NCBI GenBank assembly: GCA_023384005.1
Contig: JAHDXY010000020.1
Location: 1-32,317 of the forward strand
Length of the DNA: 32,317 nucleotides
DNA from: Burkholderiaceae bacterium
GTDB taxonomy: Bacteria > Pseudomonadota > Gammaproteobacteria > Burkholderiales > Burkholderiaceae_E
Direction: 5' to 3'
The notes under the pieces are model-generated. The model did not search any database. It was given only the letters and a program-made list of their open reading frames with translations, and was not told the origin of the DNA. Positions within the stretch are counted from its first letter, which is position 1, and each line of letters opens with the position of its first letter. The position numbers and the translations under genes are program-made. Of the stretch, positions 7,832-16,514 are shown piece after piece.

Positions 7832-8850
7832 GCGCGCTGCTGCAGGTGAACGACATCTCGCGGCACTTCGCGCCGCGATTGAGCCTGGGCGAGAAGATCG
7901 CGGCGAGCCTGGGGAGCCAGATCGAGACGCGTGCGCTGCGCGCGGTCGATCGGGTGACGCTGTCGATCGCACGCGGGGAGGTGCTCGGGCTGGTCGGCGA
8001 ATCGGGTTGCGGGAAGTCGACGCTCGGAAGGATGATGGCCGGCATCCTCTCGCCGACTGCGGGCGAGGCGCTGCTCGACGGCGAACCCGTGATGAGCGCC
8101 GGCTCGCGACCGCGCAAGAGCACGACGCGGATCCAGATGGTGTTCCAGGACCCGTTCGCGTCGCTCGACCCGCGCATGAAGATCGGCGACGCGATCGGCG
8201 AAGGGCCGATCGCGCACGGACTGATCGCCGCGCGCGAGGCCGCGGCCTACGTCGGCAAGTGGCTCGACGCGGTCGGGCTCGAAGCGCAGTTCGCCGCCCG
8301 CTACCCGCACCAGTTCTCCGGCGGGCAACGCCAGCGCATCGCGATCGCGCGCGCGCTGGCGATGCAGCCCGAGGTGCTGATCTGCGATGAACCGGTCGCA
8401 TCGCTCGACATCTCGATCCAGGCGCAGATCATCAACCTGTTCCTGGAGCTGCGCCGCGAGCTCGGGCTGACGATGCTGTTCATCAGCCACGACCTGGGCG
8501 TCGTGCGCCACCTCTCGGACCGCGTCGCGATCATGTACCTGGGCCGGATCGTCGAAACCGGCCGCTCCGAGAACGTATACCGCGAACCGCGCCACCCCTA
8601 CACCCGCGCGCTGCTCGAGAGCGTGCCGCGGCTGGTGCTCGAGGCCGGTGCGACCGTGGTGTTCAAGGCGATCCAGGGCGAGCTTCCTTCCCCGCTGTCG
8701 CCCCCGCCGGGTTGCCACTTCCACCAGCGCTGCCCCGACGCGCAGCCGCGCTGCCGGCAGGAGGCGCCCGCGCTCGAGCCGGTACGCGACGAGCGCACGG
8801 TGGCCTGTCATTTCCCGATCGGCATCGTGCGCGCTGCCGCCACGAACTGA
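7828..8850 (+). CDS. ABC transporter ATP-binding protein, DppF type
   Basis: This is a 340-aa partner ATPase. Its ATG (7828) overlaps the previous stop (ATGA), so the genes are translationally coupled. It has Walker A GESGCGKST, Q-loop MVFQDPFASLDPRM, signature FSGGQRQR, Walker B LICDEPVASLD and switch FISHDLGVV. In the D-loop region most relatives read PVSALD and this one reads PVASLD, a conservative swap. The C-terminal PPGCHFHQRCP block is typical of DppF/OppF. It completes a five-protein importer with products of 1747-3342 and 4901-7831. Confidence 0.93.
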   Translation: MSALLQVNDISRHFAPRLSLGEKIAASLGSQIETRALRAVDRVTLSIARGEVLGLVGESGCGKSTLGRMMAGILSPTAGEALLDGEPVMSAGSRPRKSTTRIQMVFQDPFASLDPRMKIGDAIGEGPIAHGLIAAREAAAYVGKWLDAVGLEAQFAARYPHQFSGGQRQRIAIARALAMQPEVLICDEPVASLDISIQAQIINLFLELRRELGLTMLFISHDLGVVRHLSDRVAIMYLGRIVETGRSENVYREPRHPYTRALLESVPRLVLEAGATVVFKAIQGELPSPLSPPPGCHFHQRCPDAQPRCRQEAPALEPVRDERTVACHFPIGIVRAAATN

Positions 8851-8871
8851 GGTTTTCGCGCGGAGGCGAAG

Positions 8872-9753
8872 ATGGAACCCTGGCAATGGCCCGAAGACGA
8901 CTGGCGCGCGCGCGTCGCGCAGGTGCGCGCCGGGCGCTCGCTCAAGCCCGCGACCTGGCCCGGCGGCAAGCGCTGCGCGGTCGCGTTCTCGTTCGACAGC
9001 GACCACGAGACCAACGAACTGCGCGACGGAGGCCGCTCGATCGGGCGGATGGCCTGGGGCCAGTACGGAAGCCGGGTCGGCGTGCCGCGCATCCTGGACC
9101 TGCTCGCGCGCGAGTCGGTTCCGGCCACGTTCTTCGTTCCCGGCGTCTCGGCGCTGCTGCACCCCGAGGAACAGGTCCGCGTGATCGCGCAGGGCCACGA
9201 GATCGGCCTGCACGGCTGGATCCACGAGGTGAACTCGACGCTGCCCGAAGCCGACGAGCGCGAGCTGCACATGCGCGCAGCCGACACGCTCGAGCGTCTC
9301 ACCGGCCAGCGCCCGGTGGGAATGCGCACGCCGTCGTGGGATTTCTCGCCCGCGACCCTCGCGATCCAGCGCGAGATGGGCCTGCTCTACGACTCGTCGC
9401 TGATGGCCGACGACGATCCCTACGAACTGCTCGAGAACGGCGAACCCACCGGGATCGTCGAGCTTCCGCCCGAGTGGATCCGCGACGACGCGGTCTACTT
9501 CAACATGAACCGCTTCAGCGCGCTGCGCCCGTACACGCCGCCGCTGGCGGTGCTCGACATCTTCCGTCGCGAGTTCGAGGGCGCAGCCGCCGAGGGCGGG
9601 CTGTTCGTCTTGACGATGCACCCGCACGTGATCGGCTACCGCTCGCGCATCTTCATCGTCGAGGAACTGATCGCCGAGATGAAGGCGCGCGGCGACGTCT
9701 GGTTCGCGACGCACGCGCAGGTGGCGCGACACGTGGGCGAGGGCCTGCGCTAG
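8872..9753 (+). CDS. Polysaccharide deacetylase family protein (NodB domain)
   Basis: The 293-aa protein has a NodB-type carbohydrate-esterase-4 fold and no signal peptide, so it is probably cytoplasmic. The metal/catalytic motif 1 is visible as SFDSDHET (about residues 42-49). Motif 2 is HGWIHE, and RTPSWDFSP follows where the third motif is expected. Cytoplasmic members near transporters often act on cyclic imides or ureides (PuuE-like allantoinases, peptidoglycan-like amides) rather than on polysaccharide, which suits this amide-processing cluster. GGAGG (8862-8866) sets the start. It lies 21 bp after the ATPase and is the last gene of the operon. The substrate is inferred from context only. 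Confidence 0.85.
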   Translation: MEPWQWPEDDWRARVAQVRAGRSLKPATWPGGKRCAVAFSFDSDHETNELRDGGRSIGRMAWGQYGSRVGVPRILDLLARESVPATFFVPGVSALLHPEEQVRVIAQGHEIGLHGWIHEVNSTLPEADERELHMRAADTLERLTGQRPVGMRTPSWDFSPATLAIQREMGLLYDSSLMADDDPYELLENGEPTGIVELPPEWIRDDAVYFNMNRFSALRPYTPPLAVLDIFRREFEGAAAEGGLFVLTMHPHVIGYRSRIFIVEELIAEMKARGDVWFATHAQVARHVGEGLR

Positions 9754-9788
9754 GTTTCAGCGACGCCCGGCCGGCGGCCGCGGCGCGA

Positions 9789-11051
9789 TCAGGCGCTCGC
9801 CCGCCCGGTCGCGCGCAGGCGGTCGTCCATCGCCGTGGTGAGCGGGCGGCGCAGCCGGTGCCAGACGTACAGTGCGGCGAGCACCGCCAGCGTGAGCGCG
9901 AGTTGCAGGCCGATCAGCTCTGCGAAGAAACCGACCACCAGGCTGCCGAGGATCGAACCGGCGTTGAGCAGCAGGCCGTAGAACGACATGACGCGCCCGC
10001 GCATGCCGCGCGCCGCCTCGTACTGGATGATGGTCTGGATGCCGGCGGCGCGCGTGATCATGCCGAAGCCGACGACGAATGCGAGCGCGATCGCGAGCCA
10101 CCAGACCGGGTTCCAGGTGAGTGCGATCAGCGCGGCGGTGAGCGAGGCCATTCCGGCGAGCACCACCGCGAGCATGCCGCGACGGTGATCGCGCTGCGCC
10201 AGCCAAAGCCCGCCCACCACCGAACCGACGCCCACCGTGCTGGTGAGCGTGGCGACCTGCCCCGCGCCGCCCTGGAACAGCGCGCTCACCAGCGCGGGCA
10301 TGAACTCGATGATCGGGCGGCCCAGCGTGGCCGAGGCGAGGTGCAGCGCGAGCAGCAGCTTGAGCAGCGGGTCGTTGAACGAGTAGCGCAGCCCGGCGCT
10401 GAAATCGTCGACGAAACTGGCCGGTACCGCGTCGGCCGGCGCATCGGCGGCGATCGGCGGAACGCGCGACAGCGAGATCACGAACAGCCACGACAGCGCG
10501 CCGGCGAAGAGGAAACTGGCGCCGACGTCGAACTGCGCGATCGCGATCCCCGCGAGCGCGGGGCCGATGAAACCGGCCATCGTGTAGATCACCGCGTTCA
10601 AGGTGATCGCGGTCGCGAGGTCCTTCTCTTCGACCAGCGCGCCGACGATCGTCTTGGCAGCCACCTGGTCCATCGACCCCGCCGCGCCGACCACCACCAG
10701 CAGTGGAAACAGCGTGCCGATCGTGAGCATGTCGGTGAAGAACAGCGCCGCGACGATCGCCTTGAGCAGGCCGTTGATCGCGTGCGCGATCGCGAGCACG
10801 GTGCGCTTGTCGTGGCGGTCGGCGACCACGCCGGCGAAGGGCGCGAGCATCATCTGCGGCGTGAGAAGCAGGAACACCGCGATGCCGAGCATCGCGGGCG
10901 ACTGCGTGAGCTCCCACACCGTCCAGCCGCTGGTGACGCGAAACACCCAGCCGCTGGTGGTCGAGCAGATGCGCCCGGCGAAGTAGTCGCGCAGCGGCCG
11001 CGTAGCGGCCACGCGGGCGACGCGATGAAAACCGCCCGCCGAGTCGTCCAT
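9789..11051 (-). CDS. MFS transporter, EntS-like (MFS_3 type)
   Basis: The protein is about 420 aa with many hydrophobic helices. The early loop motif APFAGVVADRHDKRTVLAIA is the MFS motif A, and SPAMLGIAVFLLLTPQMM precedes it as in EntS-type exporters. The open frame reaches 11264, but the first 71 residues are basic and low in hydrophobicity and overlap the divergent promoter region. I therefore choose ATG 11051 (MDDSAGGFH), although no clear ribosome-binding site precedes it. Relatives export siderophores or drugs. Nothing here encodes siderophore synthesis, so the substrate is unknown. It is transcribed away from the AfuA-like operon and may or may not be co-regulated with it. Confidence 0.82.
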   Translation of the reverse strand: MDDSAGGFHRVARVAATRPLRDYFAGRICSTTSGWVFRVTSGWTVWELTQSPAMLGIAVFLLLTPQMMLAPFAGVVADRHDKRTVLAIAHAINGLLKAIVAALFFTDMLTIGTLFPLLVVVGAAGSMDQVAAKTIVGALVEEKDLATAITLNAVIYTMAGFIGPALAGIAIAQFDVGASFLFAGALSWLFVISLSRVPPIAADAPADAVPASFVDDFSAGLRYSFNDPLLKLLLALHLASATLGRPIIEFMPALVSALFQGGAGQVATLTSTVGVGSVVGGLWLAQRDHRRGMLAVVLAGMASLTAALIALTWNPVWWLAIALAFVVGFGMITRAAGIQTIIQYEAARGMRGRVMSFYGLLLNAGSILGSLVVGFFAELIGLQLALTLAVLAALYVWHRLRRPLTTAMDDRLRATGRASA

Positions 11052-11239
11052 CAACCAGGGCTCGGAAGTCGCGGGCGAGCGAAGGAGGCCGCGCGCACGA
11101 CCGCCCGTTTCACGAGTTTCGCCAGCGACGACATCGGGTTCTCCACGACAGGCACGCGCGAGGACAGCGCGAATCAGGCGCCATCTTATCGGGATCGATC
11201 CGATCGGTGGACGCCGCACGTTCGCGAACGATCGCGCTC

Positions 11240-11267
11240 TTGACTTGGCGCGTCGCCCCACCATAAT
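11240..11267 (+). promoter_or_regulatory. Sigma70-type promoter for the AfuABC-like operon
   Basis: TTGACT (11240-11245) and CATAAT (11262-11267) are separated by 16 bp. Transcription would start near 11274, about 60 nt before the ATG at 11334. The GGGGGAG ribosome-binding site lies just upstream of that ATG. The rest of the 11052-11239 interval shows no other clear element. Confidence 0.6.
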
Positions 11268-11333
11268 CGATGCGCTACCGGGCGACGCGTGTCGCGCAGA
11301 TCGCCGCGGACGACAAGAGACGGGGGAGCTCCA

Positions 11334-12365
11334 ATGAAAGTTCTATTGTCCCGAGGCGGTCTGGGCGGCGCGCGTGCGCTGGTCGCGGCGCTTGGCATGT
11401 TCGCCGCGGCGTCGGCGCTCGCGCAGAACACGGTGAACGCTTACTCGATCTGGCCCGAGAACTGGGCGCGGCCGATGTTCGAGGAGTTCGAGAAGGCCAC
11501 CGGCATCAAGGTCAATTTCGTTCGCTTCTCTTCGGGCGAAGCGCTGGCGCGCGTCACCGCGGAGAAGAACAACCCCCGGATCGACGTGCTGTTTGGCGGG
11601 CCGGTCGAGACGCACTCGGCCGGCATCAAGGAGGGCCTGTTCGAGTCGTACAAGCCGCCGGTGTTCGCGAAGCTCGCCGAGCGCTTTCGCCACGCAGACG
11701 GGCAGTGGGTCGCGATCGCCGACGACCCGCTGGTGTTCATGACGAACAACAAGTTCCTCAAGGAGAACAACCTCGCCCCGCCCGCGTCGTGGAACGACCT
11801 GCTGCACCCCGCGTACAAGAACATGCTGCAGATGGCCGACGCGCGCACCTCGGGCACGGCCGTGACACGGATCTTCTCGGTGCTCGAAGTCAACGGCCGC
11901 GACGAGAACAAGGCCTTCGACTACCTGAAGAAGTTGCGCCCGAACGTGCAGCTCTACACCAAGAGCGGCGGCGGCGGCACGCTGCCGGTGGGCCTCGCGC
12001 AGGCCGGCGGCGGGATCTTCTTCATCGTCGACGCGCTCGACACCAAGGCCAAGGGCTACGACGTCTCGATCAGTTTTCCGAAGGAAGGAATCGGCACCGC
12101 CGCCGAGGCGATCGCGCTGATCAAGGGCGCGAAGAACCCCGAGGCGGCGAAGAAACTGATCGACTGGGCCAGTTCGCCGGCGATGCAGTCGCTGTTCGCG
12201 AAGTACAAGATCAACTTCCTGCCGGCGCACCCGGACGTGGCGGTCGAGCCGAGCCTGGCGGCGGTCATCAAGGACGCGAAGATCTTTCCGATCGACGCGA
12301 ACTACGCCGGCGCGAACCGCAAGCGCGTGGTCGAGCGCTGGATCGCCGAAGTCCTGAACCCCTGA
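11334..12365 (+). CDS. ABC transporter substrate-binding protein, AfuA/FbpA superfamily
   Basis: This 343-aa periplasmic protein has a signal peptide (hydrophobic to about residue 30, cut near ASALA-QN). After it comes NAYSIWPENWARPMFEEFEK, the usual first strand and helix of family-1-like ferric/phosphosugar binding proteins. Ferric-binding FbpA proteins carry adjacent tyrosines near the hinge. The equivalent place here reads AGGGIFFIVDAL with no tyrosine pair. The later block FPKEGIGTAAEAIALIKGAK resembles AfuA-like and aminoethylphosphonate binders. AfuA of Actinobacillus, once called a ferric transporter, binds hexose phosphates. With deoC in the same operon, a sugar phosphate or another phosphate/phosphonate ligand is more likely than iron. 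The ATG at 11334 is preferred over in-frame 11289 because of its ribosome-binding site and signal peptide. Confidence 0.88.
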   Translation: MKVLLSRGGLGGARALVAALGMFAAASALAQNTVNAYSIWPENWARPMFEEFEKATGIKVNFVRFSSGEALARVTAEKNNPRIDVLFGGPVETHSAGIKEGLFESYKPPVFAKLAERFRHADGQWVAIADDPLVFMTNNKFLKENNLAPPASWNDLLHPAYKNMLQMADARTSGTAVTRIFSVLEVNGRDENKAFDYLKKLRPNVQLYTKSGGGGTLPVGLAQAGGGIFFIVDALDTKAKGYDVSISFPKEGIGTAAEAIALIKGAKNPEAAKKLIDWASSPAMQSLFAKYKINFLPAHPDVAVEPSLAAVIKDAKIFPIDANYAGANRKRVVERWIAEVLNP

Positions 12366-12374
12366 TCGGCGCGC

Positions 12375-14087
12375 GTGCCCGCAGTATCGGCTGAGGCGGC
12401 GCCGCGGGGCGCGCCGTCGCAGCTGCGCCAGGATCCGGTCCTCGCGGGCGCGGTCCTGGTGCTGTGGCTGCTGCTCGGCCTGTTCGTGATCTTTCCGCTG
12501 GCGATGCTGCTCGCGCGCGTCGTCTGGGACGGGCAGGCGTTTTCGCTCGCCGGCGTGGGAACGATCCTCACCGACCGCCACCAGCTGCGGGCGTTCGGCA
12601 ACAGCATGCTGCTCGCGACGCTGGTGGGCGCGCTGGGCACCGTGCTCGGCTTCCTGTTCGCGTTCACCGCGACGCGCGCGCGGCTGCCGCGCTGGGCGCT
12701 CACGCTGATCGACGTCGCGGTGCTGCTGCCGCTGATCTCGCCGCCGTTCACCACCGCGATCGCGATGATTTTCTCGTTCGGCCCGCGCGGGCTGATCACC
12801 TACGAGCTGCTCGGCATCAAGGGTTTCACCGTGTACGGGATGGGCAGCACGATGTTCTCCGAGGCGCTCACCTATTTCCCGATCGCCTACCTCGCGCTGC
12901 GCCCGATGCTCGCGGCGATCGACCCGAACGTCGAGGCGATGGCCTCGAGCCTGGGCGCGTCGCGGCTGAGGGTGTTTCGCACCGTGACGCTGCCGCTTTG
13001 CCGCCCGGGGCTCGCGAACGCCTTCCTGCTGCTGTTCGCAGCCTCGCTCGCCGACTTCGCCACGCCGCTGATCCTGGCGGGCAACGCGTTTCCGGTGCTG
13101 CCGACGCAGGCCTTCCTGCAGATCACCGGCATGTTCGACCTGCGCGGCGGAGCGGTGCTCTCGTTCATGCTGCTCTTTCCCGCGCTCGCCGTGTTCCTGC
13201 TGCAGCGCTATTGGGTGAGCCAGAGTTTCTACGTCACGATCACCGGCAAGGGTGCGGGGCAGGCACCCTTCGACAGCGTCGCGCGGCCGGTGCGCTGGGC
13301 GCTGGTCGCCGCGTGCATCGCGGTGGCGATCTCGATCCTCTACCTTTACGCGCTGCTCTTTTATGCATCGGTCGTCGCGGCACTGGGCGCCGATCACAGC
13401 TTCACGCTGCGCCACTACGGCGTGATCTTCTCCGAGGGCTTGAAGGCGATCCGCGACACGCTGATCATCGCCGGATTCAGCATGCCGCTCGGCGGGCTGT
13501 ACGGCATCGTCCTCGGCTACCTGGTCGCGCGCCGGATCTTCCCGGGGCGGCGCACGATGGAAGCGGTGTCGATGATCAACTACGCGTTGCCCGGAACGAT
13601 CGTCGGGATCGCCTACCTGATCGCGTTCAACGATCCGCCGATCGAGCTCGCCGGCACCGCGCTCGTGATCGTCGCCTGCTACGTGTTCCGCTACGGCCCC
13701 ACCGGAATCAGGACGACGATCGCGATGCTCTCGCAGATCGACCACAGCCTCGAGGAGGCCTCGCGCGGGCTGGGCGCGGCGAGCGCGACGACTTTCAGGC
13801 GCATCACGCTGCCGCTGATCGTGCCGGCCTTCTTCGCCGGGCTGGGCGTGGTGTTCATCCGCTCGATGACCGCGATCAGCGCGACGATCTTCCTCGTGTC
13901 CTTGTCGTGGACGCTGATCACGGTGAAGATCCTCGAGAACATGACCGAACTCGCGCTCGGGCCCGCGGCGGCGTTCTCGGTGCTGGTCGTGGCGATCGTG
14001 TTCGTGGTGATCGCCGCGATCAGCCTGATGATGCGGTGGTTTCGCGCGCCCGGCGCGATGCCGGTCACGAGCCTGCTGGGCGGATAG
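12375..14087 (+). CDS. ABC transporter permease, fused two-domain (AfuB/FbpB type)
   Basis: The 570-aa inner-membrane protein has two homologous permease halves. Each half has its own coupling loop: EAMASSLGASRLRVFRTVTL in the first and EEASRGLGAASATTFRRITL in the second. About twelve membrane helices are evident. FbpB/AfuB-type permeases have the same duplicated architecture, so one gene supplies the whole channel. It starts at GTG 12375, nine bases after the binding-protein stop, and is followed by its ATPase 12 bp downstream. It should move the ligand captured by the 11334-12365 product. Confidence 0.92.
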   Translation: MPAVSAEAAPRGAPSQLRQDPVLAGAVLVLWLLLGLFVIFPLAMLLARVVWDGQAFSLAGVGTILTDRHQLRAFGNSMLLATLVGALGTVLGFLFAFTATRARLPRWALTLIDVAVLLPLISPPFTTAIAMIFSFGPRGLITYELLGIKGFTVYGMGSTMFSEALTYFPIAYLALRPMLAAIDPNVEAMASSLGASRLRVFRTVTLPLCRPGLANAFLLLFAASLADFATPLILAGNAFPVLPTQAFLQITGMFDLRGGAVLSFMLLFPALAVFLLQRYWVSQSFYVTITGKGAGQAPFDSVARPVRWALVAACIAVAISILYLYALLFYASVVAALGADHSFTLRHYGVIFSEGLKAIRDTLIIAGFSMPLGGLYGIVLGYLVARRIFPGRRTMEAVSMINYALPGTIVGIAYLIAFNDPPIELAGTALVIVACYVFRYGPTGIRTTIAMLSQIDHSLEEASRGLGAASATTFRRITLPLIVPAFFAGLGVVFIRSMTAISATIFLVSLSWTLITVKILENMTELALGPAAAFSVLVVAIVFVVIAAISLMMRWFRAPGAMPVTSLLGG

Positions 14088-14099
14088 GAGAAGCTGCAA

Positions 14100-15194
14100 G
14101 TGGACGCAGTCGGTGTCAAGGTCGAACGCGTTTCGAAGCGCTTCGCGCATCGCGTCAAGGGCGAGGTCTACGCGGCGCGCGACGTCACGCTCGACGTGCG
14201 CCCGGGCGAGTTCGTCACGATGCTCGGGCCTTCGGGTTGCGGCAAGACCACCACGCTGCGGATGATCGCCGGCTACGAGCACCCCGACGCGGGCCGCATC
14301 CTGATCGGCGGGCAGGACGTGACCGCGACGCTGGCCAACGAGCGCGGAATCGGCTTCGTGTTCCAGAACTACGCGCTGTTCCCGCACCTGTCGATCTTCG
14401 AGAACGTCGCGTACGGGCTGCGCGTGCGCAAGCGCGGCGCCGCGACGCTCGAGCGCGAGGTCAGCGACGTGCTCGCGCTGGTCGGGCTGACCGGTTACGA
14501 ACGACAGTTCCCGGCGCAGCTCTCGGGCGGCGAACAGCAGCGCGTCGCGCTCGCGCGCGCGATCGTGATCCAGCCGCGCGTGCTGCTGTTCGACGAACCG
14601 CTGTCGAACCTGGACGCGACCTTGCGCGTGCAGATGCGGCGCGAGATCCGCGAACTGCAGCGCAGGCTCGCGATCACCGCGATCTACGTCACCCACGACC
14701 AGGAGGAGGCGATGGCGGTGTCGGACCGGATCGCGGTGATGAGCGCGGGAACGATCGTGCAGGAGGGCAGCGCCGAGGACTTGTACTACCGGCCGGCGTC
14801 GCGCTTCGTCGCGCAGTTCATCGGGCGCGTGAACCTGGTGCCGGGGCGAGTCGAGTCGCTCGCGGCGGGCGGGGGCGTGATCGAAGCGCTCGGCGCGCGC
14901 GTCACCGCGAGCAGCATCGCGCAGGGGGTCGCACGCGGCGACCGGGTCGACCTGGTCGTTCGGCCCGAGTCGGTCGAGATCGGTGCGGCGCGAGCCGGGG
15001 GGCCGGGCGCGCGGGGCACGATCAAGTCGCGAAGCTTCCTCGGCGAAAAAATCGAGTATGTCGTGCAGTGCGGCGAGCTGGCGCTGCAGGCGGTGCGCTT
15101 CAACGCCGGGCCGGCGGCGCTGTTCGAGGAGGGCGCCGAGGTGGCGATCGGGATTCCGGCCGAAGGGCTCGCTGCGATCGCGGGGGCGCACTGA
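14100..15194 (+). CDS. ABC transporter ATP-binding protein (AfuC/FbpC/PotA type)
   Basis: The 364-aa ATPase starts at GTG 14100 behind an AGGAG site. Walker A is GPSGCGKTT (43-51), the Q-loop is FVFQNYALFPHLS, the signature is LSGGEQQR, Walker B is VLLFDEPLSNLD and the switch is YVTHDQEEAM. The C-terminal third (from about residue 240) is a TOBE-type regulatory region. This is the importer class that uses a homodimer of ATPases, consistent with a single ATPase gene and a fused permease. Its stop overlaps the next start (TGATG), so the following small secreted protein is translationally coupled to the transporter. Confidence 0.93.
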   Translation: MDAVGVKVERVSKRFAHRVKGEVYAARDVTLDVRPGEFVTMLGPSGCGKTTTLRMIAGYEHPDAGRILIGGQDVTATLANERGIGFVFQNYALFPHLSIFENVAYGLRVRKRGAATLEREVSDVLALVGLTGYERQFPAQLSGGEQQRVALARAIVIQPRVLLFDEPLSNLDATLRVQMRREIRELQRRLAITAIYVTHDQEEAMAVSDRIAVMSAGTIVQEGSAEDLYYRPASRFVAQFIGRVNLVPGRVESLAAGGGVIEALGARVTASSIAQGVARGDRVDLVVRPESVEIGAARAGGPGARGTIKSRSFLGEKIEYVVQCGELALQAVRFNAGPAALFEEGAEVAIGIPAEGLAAIAGAH

Positions 15195-15691
15195 TGAAAC
15201 TCGCGCGCACCGTGATCGGCGTCGCGTTCGCCCTCGCGTCGGGATTCGCGGCAGGCACGGCGTGGGCCGCCGAACAACTCCATGGCGAGAGCGACAGCTT
15301 TGCCGCGCGCGGTGTCGCGCTCGCGTGGGCGGTGCTGCGCGGCCCCGGTGAGGACAGGACTTTCGTCGTCACGCGCGTCGCAACCGACGCCGCCCGCCAC
15401 GCGGCGGTTTCGGCGCACGCGGTCGACCCCTTCACGAATGCGCGGCGCGAGCTTCTTTCAGCGACGCGTGTCGGCGCCGGCGTCGAGTTGCGGCGACCGC
15501 GCGCCGAGGTCGCGGACCACCCGCGCGTCGAGTTCGGATTTCACGCCCCAGGCAGTCCCGCCGCCGCGCCGGCGTTGGTCGTCTACTACCTCGGCGTGCC
15601 CGACACGACGCCCGAGTTCACCACCGAGGAGGCCGTGAAGCGGCACCTCGACGATCGCATCGCGAAGTTGCGCGCACAGATGCTGCGATGA
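15194..15691 (+). CDS. Small secreted protein of unknown function
   Basis: The ATG overlaps the ATPase stop by one base, which fixes the start. The 165-aa product has a clear signal peptide (Lys3, Arg5, hydrophobic to about residue 22, cut near AWAA-EQ). The mature part is a mixed strand/turn protein of about 140 residues, with a pattern of short beta-strand-like segments (LAWAVLRGP, TFVVTRVAT, ALVVYYLGV) ending in a charged helix rich in Arg and Lys. I recognise no family. Its position between an importer ATPase and deoC suggests a periplasmic accessory, for example one that delivers or processes the transported compound. This is inference from context only. Confidence 0.75.
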   Translation: MKLARTVIGVAFALASGFAAGTAWAAEQLHGESDSFAARGVALAWAVLRGPGEDRTFVVTRVATDAARHAAVSAHAVDPFTNARRELLSATRVGAGVELRRPRAEVADHPRVEFGFHAPGSPAAAPALVVYYLGVPDTTPEFTTEEAVKRHLDDRIAKLRAQMLR

Positions 15692-15710
15692 GCGCGAAAG
15701 GGAGTTCGAC

Positions 15711-16385
15711 ATGAACGGGCATCCGAAGCGCGCCGCGCTCGCGGCGCAGATCGATCATTCGGTGCTCAAGCCCGAGGCGAGCGCGGCGCAGATCATTGCC
15801 GGTGCGCAGCTGGTGCGCGCCCATGCGGTGGGCTTTTACTGCGTGCAGCCCTCGCGCGTCGCGCTCGCCGCACGCGAACTCGCCGGCAGCGCGGCACGCG
15901 TCGTCACGGTGGTGGGATTCCCGCACGGTTGCGACCTCGGCGAGACCAAGGCGCGCGCCGCCGCGCTAGCGGTGCAGCAGGGCGCCGCCGAGATCGACAT
16001 GGTGCTCGACTTCGGCGCGCTGCTCGATGGCGACACGCGAGTGCTGGCCGGGGAGGTTGGCGCCGTCGTGCGCGCTTGCGCGAAGGTGCCGCTCAAGGTC
16101 ATCGTCGAGAGCGCGCTGCTCGACGACGCGCAACTCGAGCTCGCGTGCCGGATCTCGGTCGACGCCGGCGCGGCCTTCGTGAAGACCTCGACCGGGTTTC
16201 ACCCCGCGGGTGGCGCGTCGCCGCACGCGGTGCGCCTGATGCGTCGCGTCGTGGGGCCCTCGATCGGCGTCAAGGCCTCGGGCGGGATCCGGACTCTCGA
16301 CGATACGCTCGCAATGCTCGGCGCCGGCGCGAACCGGATCGGCACCTCGGGCACGGAGGCGATTCTCGCCGCGTTGCCGGACTGA
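15711..16385 (+). CDS. deoC: Deoxyribose-phosphate aldolase
   Basis: The 224-aa class I aldolase cleaves 2-deoxyribose 5-phosphate to glyceraldehyde 3-phosphate and acetaldehyde in the cytoplasm. Catalytic residues are all present: Asp96 in EIDMVLDFG, Schiff-base Lys158 in FVKTSTGF, and Lys188 in GVKASGGIR. The length is normal. The start has a strong AAAGGGAG site. It is the last gene of the AfuABC-like operon, 19 bp after the secreted-protein gene. No other deo gene (phosphorylase, phosphopentomutase) is nearby, so the operon seems to supply its substrate by uptake rather than by nucleoside breakdown in the cell. That last point is inference. Confidence 0.95.
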   Translation: MNGHPKRAALAAQIDHSVLKPEASAAQIIAGAQLVRAHAVGFYCVQPSRVALAARELAGSAARVVTVVGFPHGCDLGETKARAAALAVQQGAAEIDMVLDFGALLDGDTRVLAGEVGAVVRACAKVPLKVIVESALLDDAQLELACRISVDAGAAFVKTSTGFHPAGGASPHAVRLMRRVVGPSIGVKASGGIRTLDDTLAMLGAGANRIGTSGTEAILAALPD

Positions 16386-16489
16386 GCCGGGCGTCGCCGT
16401 TCTCGGGCGATCGATCGTTTCCCGAAGACGACACCGGACAAAGCGTCGAACCGCTCTTCCCGCGTTGATCACGATGCGGGTGCCGGCGA

Positions 16490-16503
16490 GCCCGAGCTCG
16501 GGC
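16490..16503. repeat. Perfect 14-bp palindrome between convergent genes
   Basis: GCCCGAGCTCGGGC lies in the 129-bp gap between the converging deoC and yajD-like genes. It could form a strong cruciform or RNA hairpin on either strand, but it lacks a T-run and a loop. A terminator role is therefore only a guess. Confidence 0.35.
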
Positions 16504-16514
16504 AAGACGCTCCG

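Noticed and set aside
11334-12365. Calling the binding protein a ferric iron-binding protein
   Set aside because: The adjacent-tyrosine ferric motif is absent (reads GIFFIVDAL), and the operon includes deoC but no iron-linked gene.
11343-15191. Minus-strand open frame of 1,282 codons opposite the AfuABC-like operon
   Set aside because: Low-complexity Arg/Glu/His/Gln composition and no domain. The plus strand holds three well-formed transporter genes in this interval.
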